From NCBI GenBank assembly GCA_035995165.1, contig DASYKU010000019.1, forward strand, positions 1 through 64,000: a stretch of 64,000 nt of DNA, written 5' to 3'. The stretch comes from Mycobacteriales bacterium. GTDB lineage: Bacteria; Actinomycetota; Actinomycetes; Mycobacteriales; CADCTP01. Below the pieces are notes generated by a model. The model saw only the letters and a list, made by a program, of their open reading frames with translations. It did no database searches and was not told the DNA's origin. Position 1 is the first letter of the stretch, and the number at the start of each line of letters is the position of its first letter. Below are positions 53,820 through 62,889 of the stretch, piece after piece. The position numbers and the translations under genes are program-made.

Positions 53820-54920
53820 CTACAAGTGCATCAGTTGGTGCACCTCGGCCAGGGTCTTGCGGGCCGTGGTGCGGGCGATCTCGTTGCCCCGGTCCAGGAC
53901 GTCCCGGACGATCGACGGGTCCGCGGCCAGCTCCGTGCGCCGGGCCCGGATCGGCCGGAAGTGCTCGTTGACCGCCTCGGTCACGTACGCCTTGAGCTTG
54001 GCCGAGCCGCCCGCCCCGATCTCGTCCGCGACCGCCTGCGGGGTGGTGCCCGCGGCGAGCGCGGCCAGCAGCAGCAGGTTGGCCACGTTCGACCGGCCGA
54101 GCGGGTCGTACGCGATGTGCGGGTCGGAGTCGGTGACCGCCTTCTTCAGCACCGCGGCCGTGGTCGACTCGTCGTCGCGGATGAAGACCGCGTTGCGGGC
54201 GCTCTTGCCCATCTTCCTGCCGTCGGTGCCCAGCAGCATCGGGGCCTCGCCGAACAGCAGCGTCGGCTCGTCGAAATACCGCTTCTTCTTCGAGTACGTC
54301 CGGTTGAAGCGGCGCGCGATCTTGCGGGTGATCTCCACGTGCGGCAGCTGGTCGCGGCCGCCCGGCACCAGGTTGCCGTGGCAGAACAGGATGTCCGCGG
54401 CCTGGTGCACCGGGTAGTTGAACATCAGCCCGGTCACGTTGCCGGCGCCGAGCGTCTCGATCTCGGTCTTCACCGTCGGGTTCCGGTCGATCTCGCTGAC
54501 CGAGACCAGCGACAGGAACGGCAGCATGAGCTGGTTGAGCTCGGGCACCTGGCTGTGCCGGAAGGCCAGCCCGCGCTCGCTCTGGATGTCGAGCCCGACC
54601 GCGAGGTAGTCCAGCACGATCTCGGTCATCGAGTCCTGCAGCGCGGTAGACCCGGCCCGGTCGGTCAGGGCCTGGTAGTCCGCGAGCAGCAGCCAGGTCT
54701 CCACCCCGTACGACTGGACCTCGACCCGGCGCTGCAGGCTGCCGAAGTAGTGCCCGAGGTGCAGCGGGCCGGTCGGCCGCTCGCCGGTGAGGACGCGGAA
54801 CTTCTCCGGCGACTCCTTCAGCCGGGCCCACGCGTCCGCCGACAGCTTCTCGGCCGCGTGCAGGCTGTCCTCCGCCGCGGACTCGTGGAACAGGCGGTCG
54901 GTGACGGCGGACTCACTCAC
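53820..54920 (-). CDS. trpS: Tryptophanyl-tRNA synthetase, TrpRS II type
   Basis: 366 residues from GTG 54920. Class I synthetase with HLGHYFGSLQRRV as HIGH region (near 53-65) and GRKMGKS as KMSKS loop (near 235). RVLTGERPTGPLHLGHYFGSL, ADYQALTDR, PTVKTEIETLGAGNV and NLVPGGRDQLPHVEITRKIARRFN align with the TrpRS II group (second synthetase of Deinococcus; indolmycin-resistant TrpRS1 of Streptomyces) rather than with the short primary form. VNEHFRPIRARRTELAADPSIVRDVL closes it. Whether a second trpS exists elsewhere in the genome cannot be seen. It is divergent from the YjbR gene by 30 bases. Confidence 0.93.
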   Translation of the reverse strand: MSESAVTDRLFHESAAEDSLHAAEKLSADAWARLKESPEKFRVLTGERPTGPLHLGHYFGSLQRRVEVQSYGVETWLLLADYQALTDRAGSTALQDSMTEIVLDYLAVGLDIQSERGLAFRHSQVPELNQLMLPFLSLVSVSEIDRNPTVKTEIETLGAGNVTGLMFNYPVHQAADILFCHGNLVPGGRDQLPHVEITRKIARRFNRTYSKKKRYFDEPTLLFGEAPMLLGTDGRKMGKSARNAVFIRDDESTTAAVLKKAVTDSDPHIAYDPLGRSNVANLLLLAALAAGTTPQAVADEIGAGGSAKLKAYVTEAVNEHFRPIRARRTELAADPSIVRDVLDRGNEIARTTARKTLAEVHQLMHL

Positions 54921-54950
54921 ACACCAACCGTACCGGGGCAGGATGCGGGC

Positions 54951-55298
54951 ATGAGCCCCGAGGACCTGTTGCGGCACTGCCTGGCCAAGCCGGGCGCCTG
55001 GGAGGACCAGCCCTGGGAGGGCGATGTGGTCGCCAAGGTCGGGTCGAAGATCTTCGCCTTCCTCGGCGCGGACACCCTCGGCCTGAAGTGCGGCCGGACC
55101 CGGGCCGAGGCCGACGAGTGGCTGGCCCGCTACCCGGACGACGCCACCGTGATGGCCTACATCGGCCGGTACGGCTGGAACACGCTGCGGCTGCGCGGCG
55201 CGATCGGCGAGGACGAGCTCCTGGAGGCCCTCGACGCCTCGTACCAGGACGTCGTCGCCCGGCTGCCGAAGAAGGAGCGGCCGGCTCAGGTCCGGTAG
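54951..55298 (+). CDS. MmcQ/YjbR family protein (DUF419)
   Basis: 115 residues from ATG 54951. The compact YjbR fold shows in LAKPGAWEDQPWEGDVVAKVGSKIFAFLG, LGLKCGRTRAEADEWLARYPDDATVM, YGWNTLRL and ELLEALDASYQDVVARLPKK, which is the pattern of this CyaY-like, possibly DNA-binding family. Function not established. It shares a short intergenic region with trpS. Confidence 0.9.
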   Translation: MSPEDLLRHCLAKPGAWEDQPWEGDVVAKVGSKIFAFLGADTLGLKCGRTRAEADEWLARYPDDATVMAYIGRYGWNTLRLRGAIGEDELLEALDASYQDVVARLPKKERPAQVR

Positions 55299-55442
55299 CG
55301 GATCCGGCAGTCCGGCAGCCGTTCGGCGATGGACTCCTGGAACCGCGGCCGGGGTGCCCGGGTCGGCGCGGATCACACGGCTACCCCGGCGCGCAGCGGG
55401 GTACCACTGGGCCTGACACCCCCGAGGAAGGGACCACCACCC

Positions 55443-56273
55443 GTGTCCGCAGTGCCCACCATCCTGCTCAACAACGGTGTCGAGATCCCGCAGCTCGGGT
55501 TCGGCGTCTTCCAGGTGCCGCCGGAGCAGACCGAGGAGGCGACCCGGACCGCGTTCGAGGTCGGCTACCGGCACGTCGACACCGCCGAGATGTACGGCAA
55601 CGAGGAGGGCGTCGGGAAGGCCGTCCGCTCCTCCGGGCTCGGCCGGGACGAGGTCTTCGTCACCAGCAAGCTCAACAACGGCTTCCACGCCCCGGACGCC
55701 GCGCGGACGGCGTTCGACGGCACGCTGGCCGCGCTCGGCCTCGACCACGTCGACCTGTTCCTCATCCACTGGCCGCTGCCGGAGGTCGGCGACTACGTCG
55801 AGACCTGGCACGCACTGGAGGAGATCTACCGCTCCGGCCGGGCGCGCGCGATCGGCGTGTCCAACTTCCAGCCGCACCACCTGCGCCGGCTGCTGGCCGC
55901 CAGCGAGGTCGTGCCGGCGGTGAACCAGATCGAGGTGCACCCGTTCCTGGTCCAGGACGACGTCCGGGCGTTCGGAGCCGAGCACGGCATCGTCACCGAG
56001 GCCTGGTCGCCGATCGCGCAGGGCCTGGTGCTGGACGACCCGGTGATCACGAACGTCGCCAAGCGGCTGGAGCGGACGCCGGCCCAGGTCACGCTGCGCT
56101 GGCACATCCAGCGCGGCGACGTCGTCTTCCCCAAGTCGGTCACCCGCTCCCGGGTCGAGGAGAACTTCGCACTCTTCGACTTCGAGCTGTCCGCGGACGA
56201 CATGGCGGAGATCACCGCGCTGAACCGGGACCAGCGCACCGGTCCGGACCCGGACACCATGAACAGCGTCTGA
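55443..56273 (+). CDS. Aldo/keto reductase
   Basis: 276 residues from GTG 55443 with GAGGAAGGG before it. NADPH-dependent reductase, TIM barrel. Catalytic tetrad: Asp in VDTAEMYGNE, Tyr in the same block, Lys in VTSKLNN and His in FLIHWPLP. Cofactor segment: VFPKSVTRSRVEENF. AIGVSNFQPHHL and NQIEVHPFL are the other signatures (AKR5/2,5-diketogluconate-reductase-like). It closes three bases from the convergent amidase. Confidence 0.94.
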   Translation: MSAVPTILLNNGVEIPQLGFGVFQVPPEQTEEATRTAFEVGYRHVDTAEMYGNEEGVGKAVRSSGLGRDEVFVTSKLNNGFHAPDAARTAFDGTLAALGLDHVDLFLIHWPLPEVGDYVETWHALEEIYRSGRARAIGVSNFQPHHLRRLLAASEVVPAVNQIEVHPFLVQDDVRAFGAEHGIVTEAWSPIAQGLVLDDPVITNVAKRLERTPAQVTLRWHIQRGDVVFPKSVTRSRVEENFALFDFELSADDMAEITALNRDQRTGPDPDTMNSV

Positions 56274-56274
56274 G

Positions 56275-57609
56275 CTACACCCCCGGCGGCGGCCGGTAAC
56301 CACCGATCTCCGCCGCCAGCAGCTCGGCGAACGTGATCGCGGTGTCGTCCTGGTAGCGCGGCCCGGCGATCTGCAGCCCGACCGGCAGCCCGTCCGGCGT
56401 CGGCCCGATCGGGGCGGCGAGGGCGGGCAGCCCGGGCAGGGCGGCGTGCGCGACCCAGAACGACTGGTCCGCGTACGGCCGGCCGGCCACCGTCCGGGCC
56501 GCGAACGGCCGGTCGTCGTGCGGCGGCGCGACGGTGAAGTCGACCGGGGACAGGAACACGTCCACGTCCCGGAAGTACCGCCGCCAGGCCGCCCGGTACG
56601 CCATCCGCCGGGCGTCCTCGCGCATGAACTCGGTCAGGCTGCCCTCGGCCTGGTCCGGGTCCTGCACCGCGAAGAACGCCCCGACCTGGGCGCCGAACGC
56701 GTCGTACCCCTCGATCGGGTCGACGCCGGCCGGCCAGCCCACCACCACCCGGGCGCCGGCCCTGGCGACCGCGTCGAGCGCGTCGGACAGCGCCGCGCCG
56801 ACCTCGTCCGTCACCGGCGCGCGGGCCGAGTCCAGCACCACCCCGACCCGGTACGACCCGAGCCGCCGGTGCCGCGGCGCCGGCAGCTGCCAGCTGAAGC
56901 CGGGCAGCTCCGGCCCGGCCGTGACCGACAGCGCCAGCCGCAGGTCGGCGGGCGTGCGGGCCAGCGGCCCGATCGCGGAGAAGTACGCCAGCTCGCTCGG
57001 CAGCTGCAGCGGCCCCGGCGGCGCGAACCCGGTCGCCGGCATCAGCCCGGCCGTCGGCCGCAGCCCGTAGACCCCGCAGAACGCGGCCGGGATCCGGATC
57101 GAGCCGACCAGGTCCGAGCCGTGCTCCAGGTAGGTCAGCCCGGCCGCCAGCGCGGCCGCCGCCCCGCCGGAGGACCCGCCCGCGGCCCGGTCCGGGTCGT
57201 ACGGGTTGACCGTCCGGCCCCAGAGCGGGTTGTCGGTCTGCCCGAAGTCGGCCAGCATCATCGCCACGTTGGTGGTGCCGACCACGATCGCCCCGGCCCG
57301 GCGCAGCCGCCGGACCACGGTCGCGTCGTCGTCGGCGACCGCGTGGGCCCAGTCCGGGTTGCCCCAGGTCGTGGGCAGGCCGGCCACGTGGAAGGCGTCC
57401 TTCACGGTCACCGGCAGGCCGTGCAGCGGGCCGCGGGCCGGCATCGCGTCGGCGTTCGCGGCCGCGGCCAGCGCCGCCTCGGGCCGGACGGAGGCGAGCG
57501 CGCCGAGCTCGCTGGCGTCGATGCGGTCCAGCAGTTGCTCGGTCAGCTCCCGGGACGACACCCGGCCGGCCCGCAGCTCGGCCAGCGCCTGCGTCGCGGA
57601 GAGGATCAC
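56275..57609 (-). CDS. Amidase (amidase signature family)
   Basis: 444 residues. The Ser-cisSer-Lys triad is LHGLPVTVKDAFH (Lys), GSDLVGSIRIPAAFCGV (two Ser, nucleophile the second), with the signature AAGGSSGGAAAALAAGLT. It hydrolyses an amide of unknown structure; the C-terminal third has loop variations and no known marker. ATG or an equivalent start at 57609 is used. Convergent with the aldo/keto reductase. Confidence 0.93.
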   Translation of the reverse strand: MILSATQALAELRAGRVSSRELTEQLLDRIDASELGALASVRPEAALAAAANADAMPARGPLHGLPVTVKDAFHVAGLPTTWGNPDWAHAVADDDATVVRRLRRAGAIVVGTTNVAMMLADFGQTDNPLWGRTVNPYDPDRAAGGSSGGAAAALAAGLTYLEHGSDLVGSIRIPAAFCGVYGLRPTAGLMPATGFAPPGPLQLPSELAYFSAIGPLARTPADLRLALSVTAGPELPGFSWQLPAPRHRRLGSYRVGVVLDSARAPVTDEVGAALSDALDAVARAGARVVVGWPAGVDPIEGYDAFGAQVGAFFAVQDPDQAEGSLTEFMREDARRMAYRAAWRRYFRDVDVFLSPVDFTVAPPHDDRPFAARTVAGRPYADQSFWVAHAALPGLPALAAPIGPTPDGLPVGLQIAGPRYQDDTAITFAELLAAEIGGYRPPPGV

Positions 57610-57691
57610 GCGGCGCGGCCGATGCAGAGAGTCACCGGGCCACGATGCCCCATCGCGGGCGCGCGCTCTACGGCCGGAAGGCCGGAGGCGG

Positions 57692-58297
57692 TCATGCCAT
57701 CCGGGCCTTCTTGCGCCGCTGCAGGAACCAGCGGACCGCCTCGATGACCCCGGCCGTGCCGAAGGCCAGCCCGAACGCGAGCAGCAGCCCCTTCCAGGTC
57801 TGGTTCTCGAACGTCTTCCCGCCGATCGCCCCCAGCCCGGTGTTGTACGCGCTCCAGACCACTACGCCGGCCAGGTCGGCCAGCGCCCAGGTCCGCCAGG
57901 GGAACTCGGTCGTGCCGGCCACCAGCGACACCGCCGTCCGGCCGCCGGGGACGAACCGGGCCACCGCGATCAGCGTCCGCCCACGCTGGTCGAGCGTCCG
58001 CTCGGCCCAGTCCAGCGACCGTTTCCCGCGCTCGCCGCGGAGGAACTTCTCCGCCGCCCTCGTGCCGAGCTTCCGCCCGATCCAGTAGCAGGCCGAGTCG
58101 CCCAGGAACGCCCCCGCCGCCCCGGCCAGGAACACCAGGAAGATGTTGAGGTCACCGCTGGAGGCCAGCACGCCGCCGGTGACCACGATCGTCTCGCCGG
58201 GCAGCAACGGCAGCACCGCGTCGCCGGCCACGACGGCGAAGACGATGACGTAGGCCCAGCTCGACCCCGAGAGGGCGGCTGTGATCTGGTCGAACAC
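57692..58297 (-). CDS. DedA-family membrane protein
   Basis: 201 residues. Family landmarks are PLLPGETIVVTGGVLA, AGAAGAFLGDSACYWIGRKLG and VARFVPGGRTAVSLVAGTTEFPWRTW (the Arg motif FxPGGR). About five membrane helices and a basic C-terminus, LQRRKKARMA. DedA proteins act as lipid or polyprenyl-phosphate flippases linked to membrane homeostasis. Divergent from the quinone oxidoreductase by 43 bases. Confidence 0.93.
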   Translation of the reverse strand: MFDQITAALSGSSWAYVIVFAVVAGDAVLPLLPGETIVVTGGVLASSGDLNIFLVFLAGAAGAFLGDSACYWIGRKLGTRAAEKFLRGERGKRSLDWAERTLDQRGRTLIAVARFVPGGRTAVSLVAGTTEFPWRTWALADLAGVVVWSAYNTGLGAIGGKTFENQTWKGLLLAFGLAFGTAGVIEAVRWFLQRRKKARMA

Positions 58298-58340
58298 CTC
58301 TCCGGCTTACCCCACCGGCGCACCGGGTACCGATCGGGTC

Positions 58341-59261
58341 ATGTCACGAGCAGTGCGTTTCGACCGGTACGGCGACGTCGATGTGCTCCACGTCACGGAC
58401 GTCGAGGATCCACAGGCCGGACCGGGACAGGTCCAGGTCACGGTGAGGGCGGCCGGCGTCAACCCGGGCGAGGTCCCGATCCGCGAGGGCGCGTACGAGC
58501 AGCAGTGGCCCTCGACCTTCCCCTCCGGCCAGGGCAGCGACTTCGCCGGGGTCGTGTCCGCGCTCGGCCCGGACGTCACCGCTCCCTCCGTGGGCACCGA
58601 GGTGATCGGCTGGAGCGACGAGCGCGGCGGCCAGGCCGAACTGGTCGTGGTCCCGGCCGCCCAGGTCGTGCCGAAGCCGCCGGAGGTCCCCTGGGAGGTG
58701 GCCGGCGGCCTGTACGTCGCCGGCGGCACCGCGGTCGGCGTGGTCGACGCGGTCGCCCCGCACCAGGGCGAGACGGTCGTGGTCTCCGGCGCCGCGGGCG
58801 GGGTCGGCGTGATGGCCGTCCAGCTGGCCCGGCGGGACGGCGCCGACGTGATCGGCATCGCCTCGGCGGCGAACGCGGACTGGCTGTCCGCGCACGGCGT
58901 ACGCCCGGTCCCGTACGGCGACGGGCTGGCCGAGCGGCTGCACGAGGCCGCGCCCGGCGGCCTCGACGCCTGGATCGACCTGTACGGCGGCGGCTACCTC
59001 GACCTGGCCGCGTCGCTGGGCGTGCCGCCGGAGCGGACCGCGACGATCATCGACTTCGGCGCGGCCGAGAAGACCGGCGCCCAGGTCGTGTACGGCTCCA
59101 ACACTCCGGGCGCGGCCGCGCTGACCCTGCTGGCCGGGCTCATCGCCGGCGGCGAGCTGGACGTGCCGGTGGCCGCGGCGTACCCGCTGGACCAGGTCCG
59201 GGCGGCGTACACGGAGCTGGCGAAGCGGCACACCCGCGGCAAGATCGTCCTCGTCCCGTAG
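58341..59261 (+). CDS. Quinone oxidoreductase-like MDR protein
   Basis: 306 residues from ATG 58341. GroES-like N-terminal domain (VTVRAAGVNPGEVPIREGAY, GQGSDFAGVVSALG) and a Rossmann domain with VVVSGAAGGVGVMAVQLAR near 153-171, no zinc ligands. It reduces quinones or enones with NADPH. C-terminal FELAKRHTRGKIVL-like LAKRHTRGKIVLVP is the family end. A strong terminator follows. Confidence 0.93.
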   Translation: MSRAVRFDRYGDVDVLHVTDVEDPQAGPGQVQVTVRAAGVNPGEVPIREGAYEQQWPSTFPSGQGSDFAGVVSALGPDVTAPSVGTEVIGWSDERGGQAELVVVPAAQVVPKPPEVPWEVAGGLYVAGGTAVGVVDAVAPHQGETVVVSGAAGGVGVMAVQLARRDGADVIGIASAANADWLSAHGVRPVPYGDGLAERLHEAAPGGLDAWIDLYGGGYLDLAASLGVPPERTATIIDFGAAEKTGAQVVYGSNTPGAAALTLLAGLIAGGELDVPVAAAYPLDQVRAAYTELAKRHTRGKIVLVP

Positions 59262-59268
59262 ACACAGC

Positions 59269-59302
59269 AGGGCGCCCCTCCCGGTGACGGGAGGGGCGCC
59301 CT
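59269..59302. terminator. Bidirectional terminator between oxidoreductase and protease
   Basis: AGGGCGCCCCTCCCG (59269-59283) pairs exactly with 59288-59302 around GTGA, then TCTC. It lies between two converging genes, 8 bases from one stop and 16 from the other. Confidence 0.9.
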
Positions 59303-59317
59303 TCTCGTGCGTGCGGA

Positions 59318-62300
59318 CTAGCTCACGGTGTACGCGTACGGCACCGCCGCGACCTCGTCCGTGCTCCCCGTGATCGGGTCTACCGCGTCCAGGAACAACG
59401 TGCCGCGAACCACGCTGCCGCGCGCCCCGGTCGGGGTGATCGTCAGCTGGATCGAGCCGTTGGCCCCGGCCTCGACCGACACCGGGCTCGCCGCCGGCGC
59501 GGTCGCCGACACGTAGCTCAGCAGCGGGTCGCCGGTGGCCGAGGTGACCGCCGGGTCGAACGGCCGGGTGTGCGCGGAGGCGGTGAAGTGCATGTTCACC
59601 GTGCCCGCCCCGGCGTCGGTGAACGGACCGCCGCCGATCGTCGGCAGCGCCAGCCAGGTCTGCGGCGCCACCAGCGGGTCGGACACCGTCACCGACGGGC
59701 TGGTGCCCACCGGACCGGCCTCACGGTCCGGGTCGCCCTCGAAGGCCAGGTCCTCGGCGTGGTCGGCCGGGAACGGGGACACCTCGAAGTTGAACGGGCC
59801 GTCACCGGTCGCCGCCATGTGGAACGAGTCCGACTCGGTCGGCACCCGCGCCGCCGGGAACGGGCCGAGCGGCGCGTTCACGATGGAGAAGTCGGCGTTG
59901 TCGACGACCAGCGGGGTGTCGGCCCTGCCGGCGAGCCGGCCGTCCAGGAAGTACGCCTGGTCGGCGGCGCCCCGGTTGCTGAACCGGACCGTCGTGGTCA
60001 CCGGCGTACCGGCCTTGAGGCGCGTCCCGGCCGAGTTCGGCACGCCGGACACCGTCACGTCCGCCGCGTTCAGCGAGATCTTGCCGGTGAACGGCGTCTC
60101 CAGCGCGGTGCCGGACATCGGCCCGAACACCGCCACCGCGATCCGCCACCGGCCCGGCTGCGGGTTCACGTGGGTGAACTGCAGGCCGGCCACCAGCGAG
60201 CCGTCGGCGCGGGCGTTGGTCTTCTCCGAGACCGGCTCACCGTTCGGGTCGATGAGGAACCCGTACAGCTGCTGGTTGGTGTTGCCCTTGACGGTGAAGC
60301 CGACCGACAGCGACTTCGTGCCGCCCCTGATGTCGAAGTCGTACCAGGTCCCCGGGTTCGGGACCCCGCCACGGCCGTTGCCGCCGGTGAACGTGCCCGA
60401 GAACGAGCCGCCGTTGCGGTCCAGCGGGACCAGCGTCCGCAGCGTGATCGGCACGACCGTGGTCGCCCCGGAGCCGGTCAGCGTCAGCGCGTCGCTGGTG
60501 TCACTGGCCTTGCCCGGCGCCGGCACCGCGGCGACGACCGTGCGGGTGGCGCCGGCCGGGATGACCTGGGCCTTGGGCACGCCGACCCCGGCGGTGCGGT
60601 TCTGGAACGAGGTCGCCCCGAACTGCACGGTGCCGGTGAAGCCGACCGCGCCCGGCGAGCTGTACAGGGCCGCGGTCCAGTTGCCCGACACCGGCTGCGG
60701 GATGTCGACGACCGCGAACCCGCTGCCCGCACCCTGCGGCAGGCTGTAGCCGGAGTACGTACCGTCCGGCTCGAGCAGCACGAGCCGCACGGTGAACTGC
60801 CCGTTGCCGGGCCAGGCGATCGAGGCGCTGAGGTGATCGGCGCCCTTCGGCACCGCGAAAGTCGTCTTGGTGAAGGTCCGGGTCGTCCCGAACGCGTCGA
60901 CGAACGTCGGCAGCGTGTCCCGCGGGAACGGCACCGACTTGGCCACCGTGCTCAGCACCTTGGTGGTGGAGCGCACCGCCGCCTGCACGACCTGCGGCCG
61001 GCTGCCGACGTTGGTGACCTGCAGGTGCGCGGTGGCGACGCCACCGGCCCTGGCGGTCAGGTTGAGCTGGTTGACGCTCGCCACCAGCTCGCCGTCGGCC
61101 GGCTTGGCCCCGCCGTGCACCGAGCGCGCGGCCTTGACCGCGGCCTCGGAGTCGAGCAGACCCGCACCCTGCAGGGTGGTCGGCAGGCCCAGGTCGTCGG
61201 AGGTGCTGGTGAGCAGCCGCCGGACCAGGTCCGCCGCCGGGCTGGCGCCGTGGTGGCTGTCCCGGTACGCCTGGATGACCAGCGCCGCGGCCCCCGCGGT
61301 GAGCGGGGCGGACTGGCTGGTGCCGCCGAACTGCTGGATCGGCGACGGGTCGCCCTTGTTGTCCGCGCAGTCCAGGAACTCGTCGGTGTTCGTCGAGCAC
61401 AGCGCCCAGCCGAGGTCACCCGGCGCGAGCAGGTCGATGGTCCGGCCGGGCTGGGTGAACCCGCCGGAGCTCAGCGACGAGATCGCGTTGCTGCGGTACT
61501 TGCCGTTGCCCAGCTGGAAACCGTTGCCGGTGGTCTGGGCGTAGCTGCGGAAGATCGTCGAGGCGCCGACGGAGATGACGCCCGGCGAGCTCGCCGGCGA
61601 GCCGATCGTGTTGTTGTCGCCGGAGTCGCCGCTGCTGGCCACGACCGTGACACCGGCCCGGACGAGCTGCTCGTTGAACAGCGCGGTCGGGTCGTCGTTG
61701 GTGTCCGGGAACTGGTTGCTGCCGAAGGACTCGTTGACCACGTCGACGTGGTCGACGGTCACCGCGTAGTCCAGCGCCTCGAGGATGGAGGAGTTGAACG
61801 CGAAGCCGCCGGCCGGGAAGACCTTGAGCCCCACCAGCGAGGCGCCCGGGGCCATGCCCAGGACGCGGATCGTGCAGCCCGCGGGCAGCGGGTGCGCCGG
61901 GTTCACGAAGTCGGCCAGGTCGTACGTCAGCCGGCCCTGGGCCGCGATCGAGCTCGCGTCGCCGAAGGCCTCGGCACCGGAGGTCACCGCGTTCGGGCCC
62001 TCACCGGAGAAGTCCTGGTAGTCGGTGAAGACGTGCGAGCCGTCGGCCCGGATGAAGTCGGCGTTGTTCGGGTCGATGCCGTCGGCCAGCCACGCGACCT
62101 TCACGCCCTTGCCGGTCGCGATCTTCTGCGCCTCGACGGTGTGCGTGGTCTGCAGCGCCTCGGGCTCGAGCAGCGGCTTGGTCGGGTCGCTCGGGCAGAT
62201 CGTGTTGGAGACCGGGCCCGGCGCGGACTTCGACGGCTTCTGGTCGTCGCGGGTCGGAGCGGCGACCAGCCGGTCCGGCACGACCGCGGCGACGGACGGG

Positions 62301-62635
62301 TCGGCGGCGAGCGCCGTGACCTCGGACGCCGGCACGCTGGTGGCGAACGCGTTCGTCACGTGCAGCTGGCGGAAGTCCTTGCCGCCGCGACTCTTGGCCT
62401 TGGCCACCAGCGGCGCCTGGTCGCGGTCGGTGGCCTGCGCGCGGCGGCCGGCGGTGGCCGGGGTCGCGGGCAGTTCGGCGTGCTGGTTCTTCAGCAGCAC
62501 GATGACGTGCTGGGTCGGACCGGACGCGGACGGCGCGGGAGCGGGAGCGGCCCCCGCCACCCCCGCCAATCCGAGAACGCTTGTGGATACGGCGATCGCG
62601 CACACCAGCGCGCGACGGAGACCAGCTCGGGACAC
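59318..62635 (-). CDS. Very large secreted subtilase-like protein with non-standard active site
   Basis: 1105 residues from GTG 62635, which has GGGGGA at normal spacing; an in-frame GTG 18 codons upstream has none. Signal peptide (LRRALVCAIAVSTSVLGLAG...AGA). An inhibitor-like prodomain (about 40-125) precedes the S8-type core (about 170-490). The nucleophile region is intact, FGGTSQSAPLTAGAAAL with Ser440, and the oxyanion Asn301 is in VNESFGS. But where S8 enzymes have DTGID, here is LADGIDPNN (Ala184, Asp185), and where they have HGTHVAG, here is GAEAFGDASSIAAQG (Glu222, Asp226, no His). Two beta-rich C-terminal regions (about 500-1105) follow, probably adhesive or regulatory. Confidence 0.88.
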   Translation of the reverse strand: MSRAGLRRALVCAIAVSTSVLGLAGVAGAAPAPAPSASGPTQHVIVLLKNQHAELPATPATAGRRAQATDRDQAPLVAKAKSRGGKDFRQLHVTNAFATSVPASEVTALAADPSVAAVVPDRLVAAPTRDDQKPSKSAPGPVSNTICPSDPTKPLLEPEALQTTHTVEAQKIATGKGVKVAWLADGIDPNNADFIRADGSHVFTDYQDFSGEGPNAVTSGAEAFGDASSIAAQGRLTYDLADFVNPAHPLPAGCTIRVLGMAPGASLVGLKVFPAGGFAFNSSILEALDYAVTVDHVDVVNESFGSNQFPDTNDDPTALFNEQLVRAGVTVVASSGDSGDNNTIGSPASSPGVISVGASTIFRSYAQTTGNGFQLGNGKYRSNAISSLSSGGFTQPGRTIDLLAPGDLGWALCSTNTDEFLDCADNKGDPSPIQQFGGTSQSAPLTAGAAALVIQAYRDSHHGASPAADLVRRLLTSTSDDLGLPTTLQGAGLLDSEAAVKAARSVHGGAKPADGELVASVNQLNLTARAGGVATAHLQVTNVGSRPQVVQAAVRSTTKVLSTVAKSVPFPRDTLPTFVDAFGTTRTFTKTTFAVPKGADHLSASIAWPGNGQFTVRLVLLEPDGTYSGYSLPQGAGSGFAVVDIPQPVSGNWTAALYSSPGAVGFTGTVQFGATSFQNRTAGVGVPKAQVIPAGATRTVVAAVPAPGKASDTSDALTLTGSGATTVVPITLRTLVPLDRNGGSFSGTFTGGNGRGGVPNPGTWYDFDIRGGTKSLSVGFTVKGNTNQQLYGFLIDPNGEPVSEKTNARADGSLVAGLQFTHVNPQPGRWRIAVAVFGPMSGTALETPFTGKISLNAADVTVSGVPNSAGTRLKAGTPVTTTVRFSNRGAADQAYFLDGRLAGRADTPLVVDNADFSIVNAPLGPFPAARVPTESDSFHMAATGDGPFNFEVSPFPADHAEDLAFEGDPDREAGPVGTSPSVTVSDPLVAPQTWLALPTIGGGPFTDAGAGTVNMHFTASAHTRPFDPAVTSATGDPLLSYVSATAPAASPVSVEAGANGSIQLTITPTGARGSVVRGTLFLDAVDPITGSTDEVAAVPYAYTVS

Positions 62636-62728
62636 ACATCCCCCAACAGGCAGAACGACAGTGGTCGGCCGGAAGAGGCCGTTGCGCACGCTACGTCCGA
62701 CATAGCCAGTCTGATACGGGGTGATTGC

Positions 62729-62751
62729 AAAGGATCCCTATAGGGACCTTT
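62729..62751. promoter_or_regulatory. AT-rich palindrome between the protease and regulator genes
   Basis: TCCCTATAGGGA (62735-62746) is a perfect 12-base palindrome, and flanking AAAGG and CCTTT extend it with a single unpaired base. It lies upstream of both divergent genes and stands out in composition. It could be an operator for the GntR-type protein, or a hairpin. Confidence 0.5.
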
Positions 62752-62889
62752 TACCAAGGCGACAGAATCGATTCACGCCCGGCATGATCGTCCGGCGGCT
62801 TCCGGTCGGGCCCGGTCGGGGTACGGACCCGGACATTCGCCCCGTCACGGAGCGCCGGAATTCCCCCAATTACCCACCGCAGCCACGAG

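Noticed and set aside
55284-55368. Short minus-strand frame ending RLPDCRIRYRT that looks like the C-terminus of a lost gene
   Set aside because: Only about 28 codons after an in-frame stop, partly under the YjbR gene, with no family I can name.
59570-62743. 1057-codon open frame on the plus strand over the protease
   Set aside because: Shadow of the minus-strand subtilase, Arg/Val/Gly-rich, no recognisable domain and no ribosome site.
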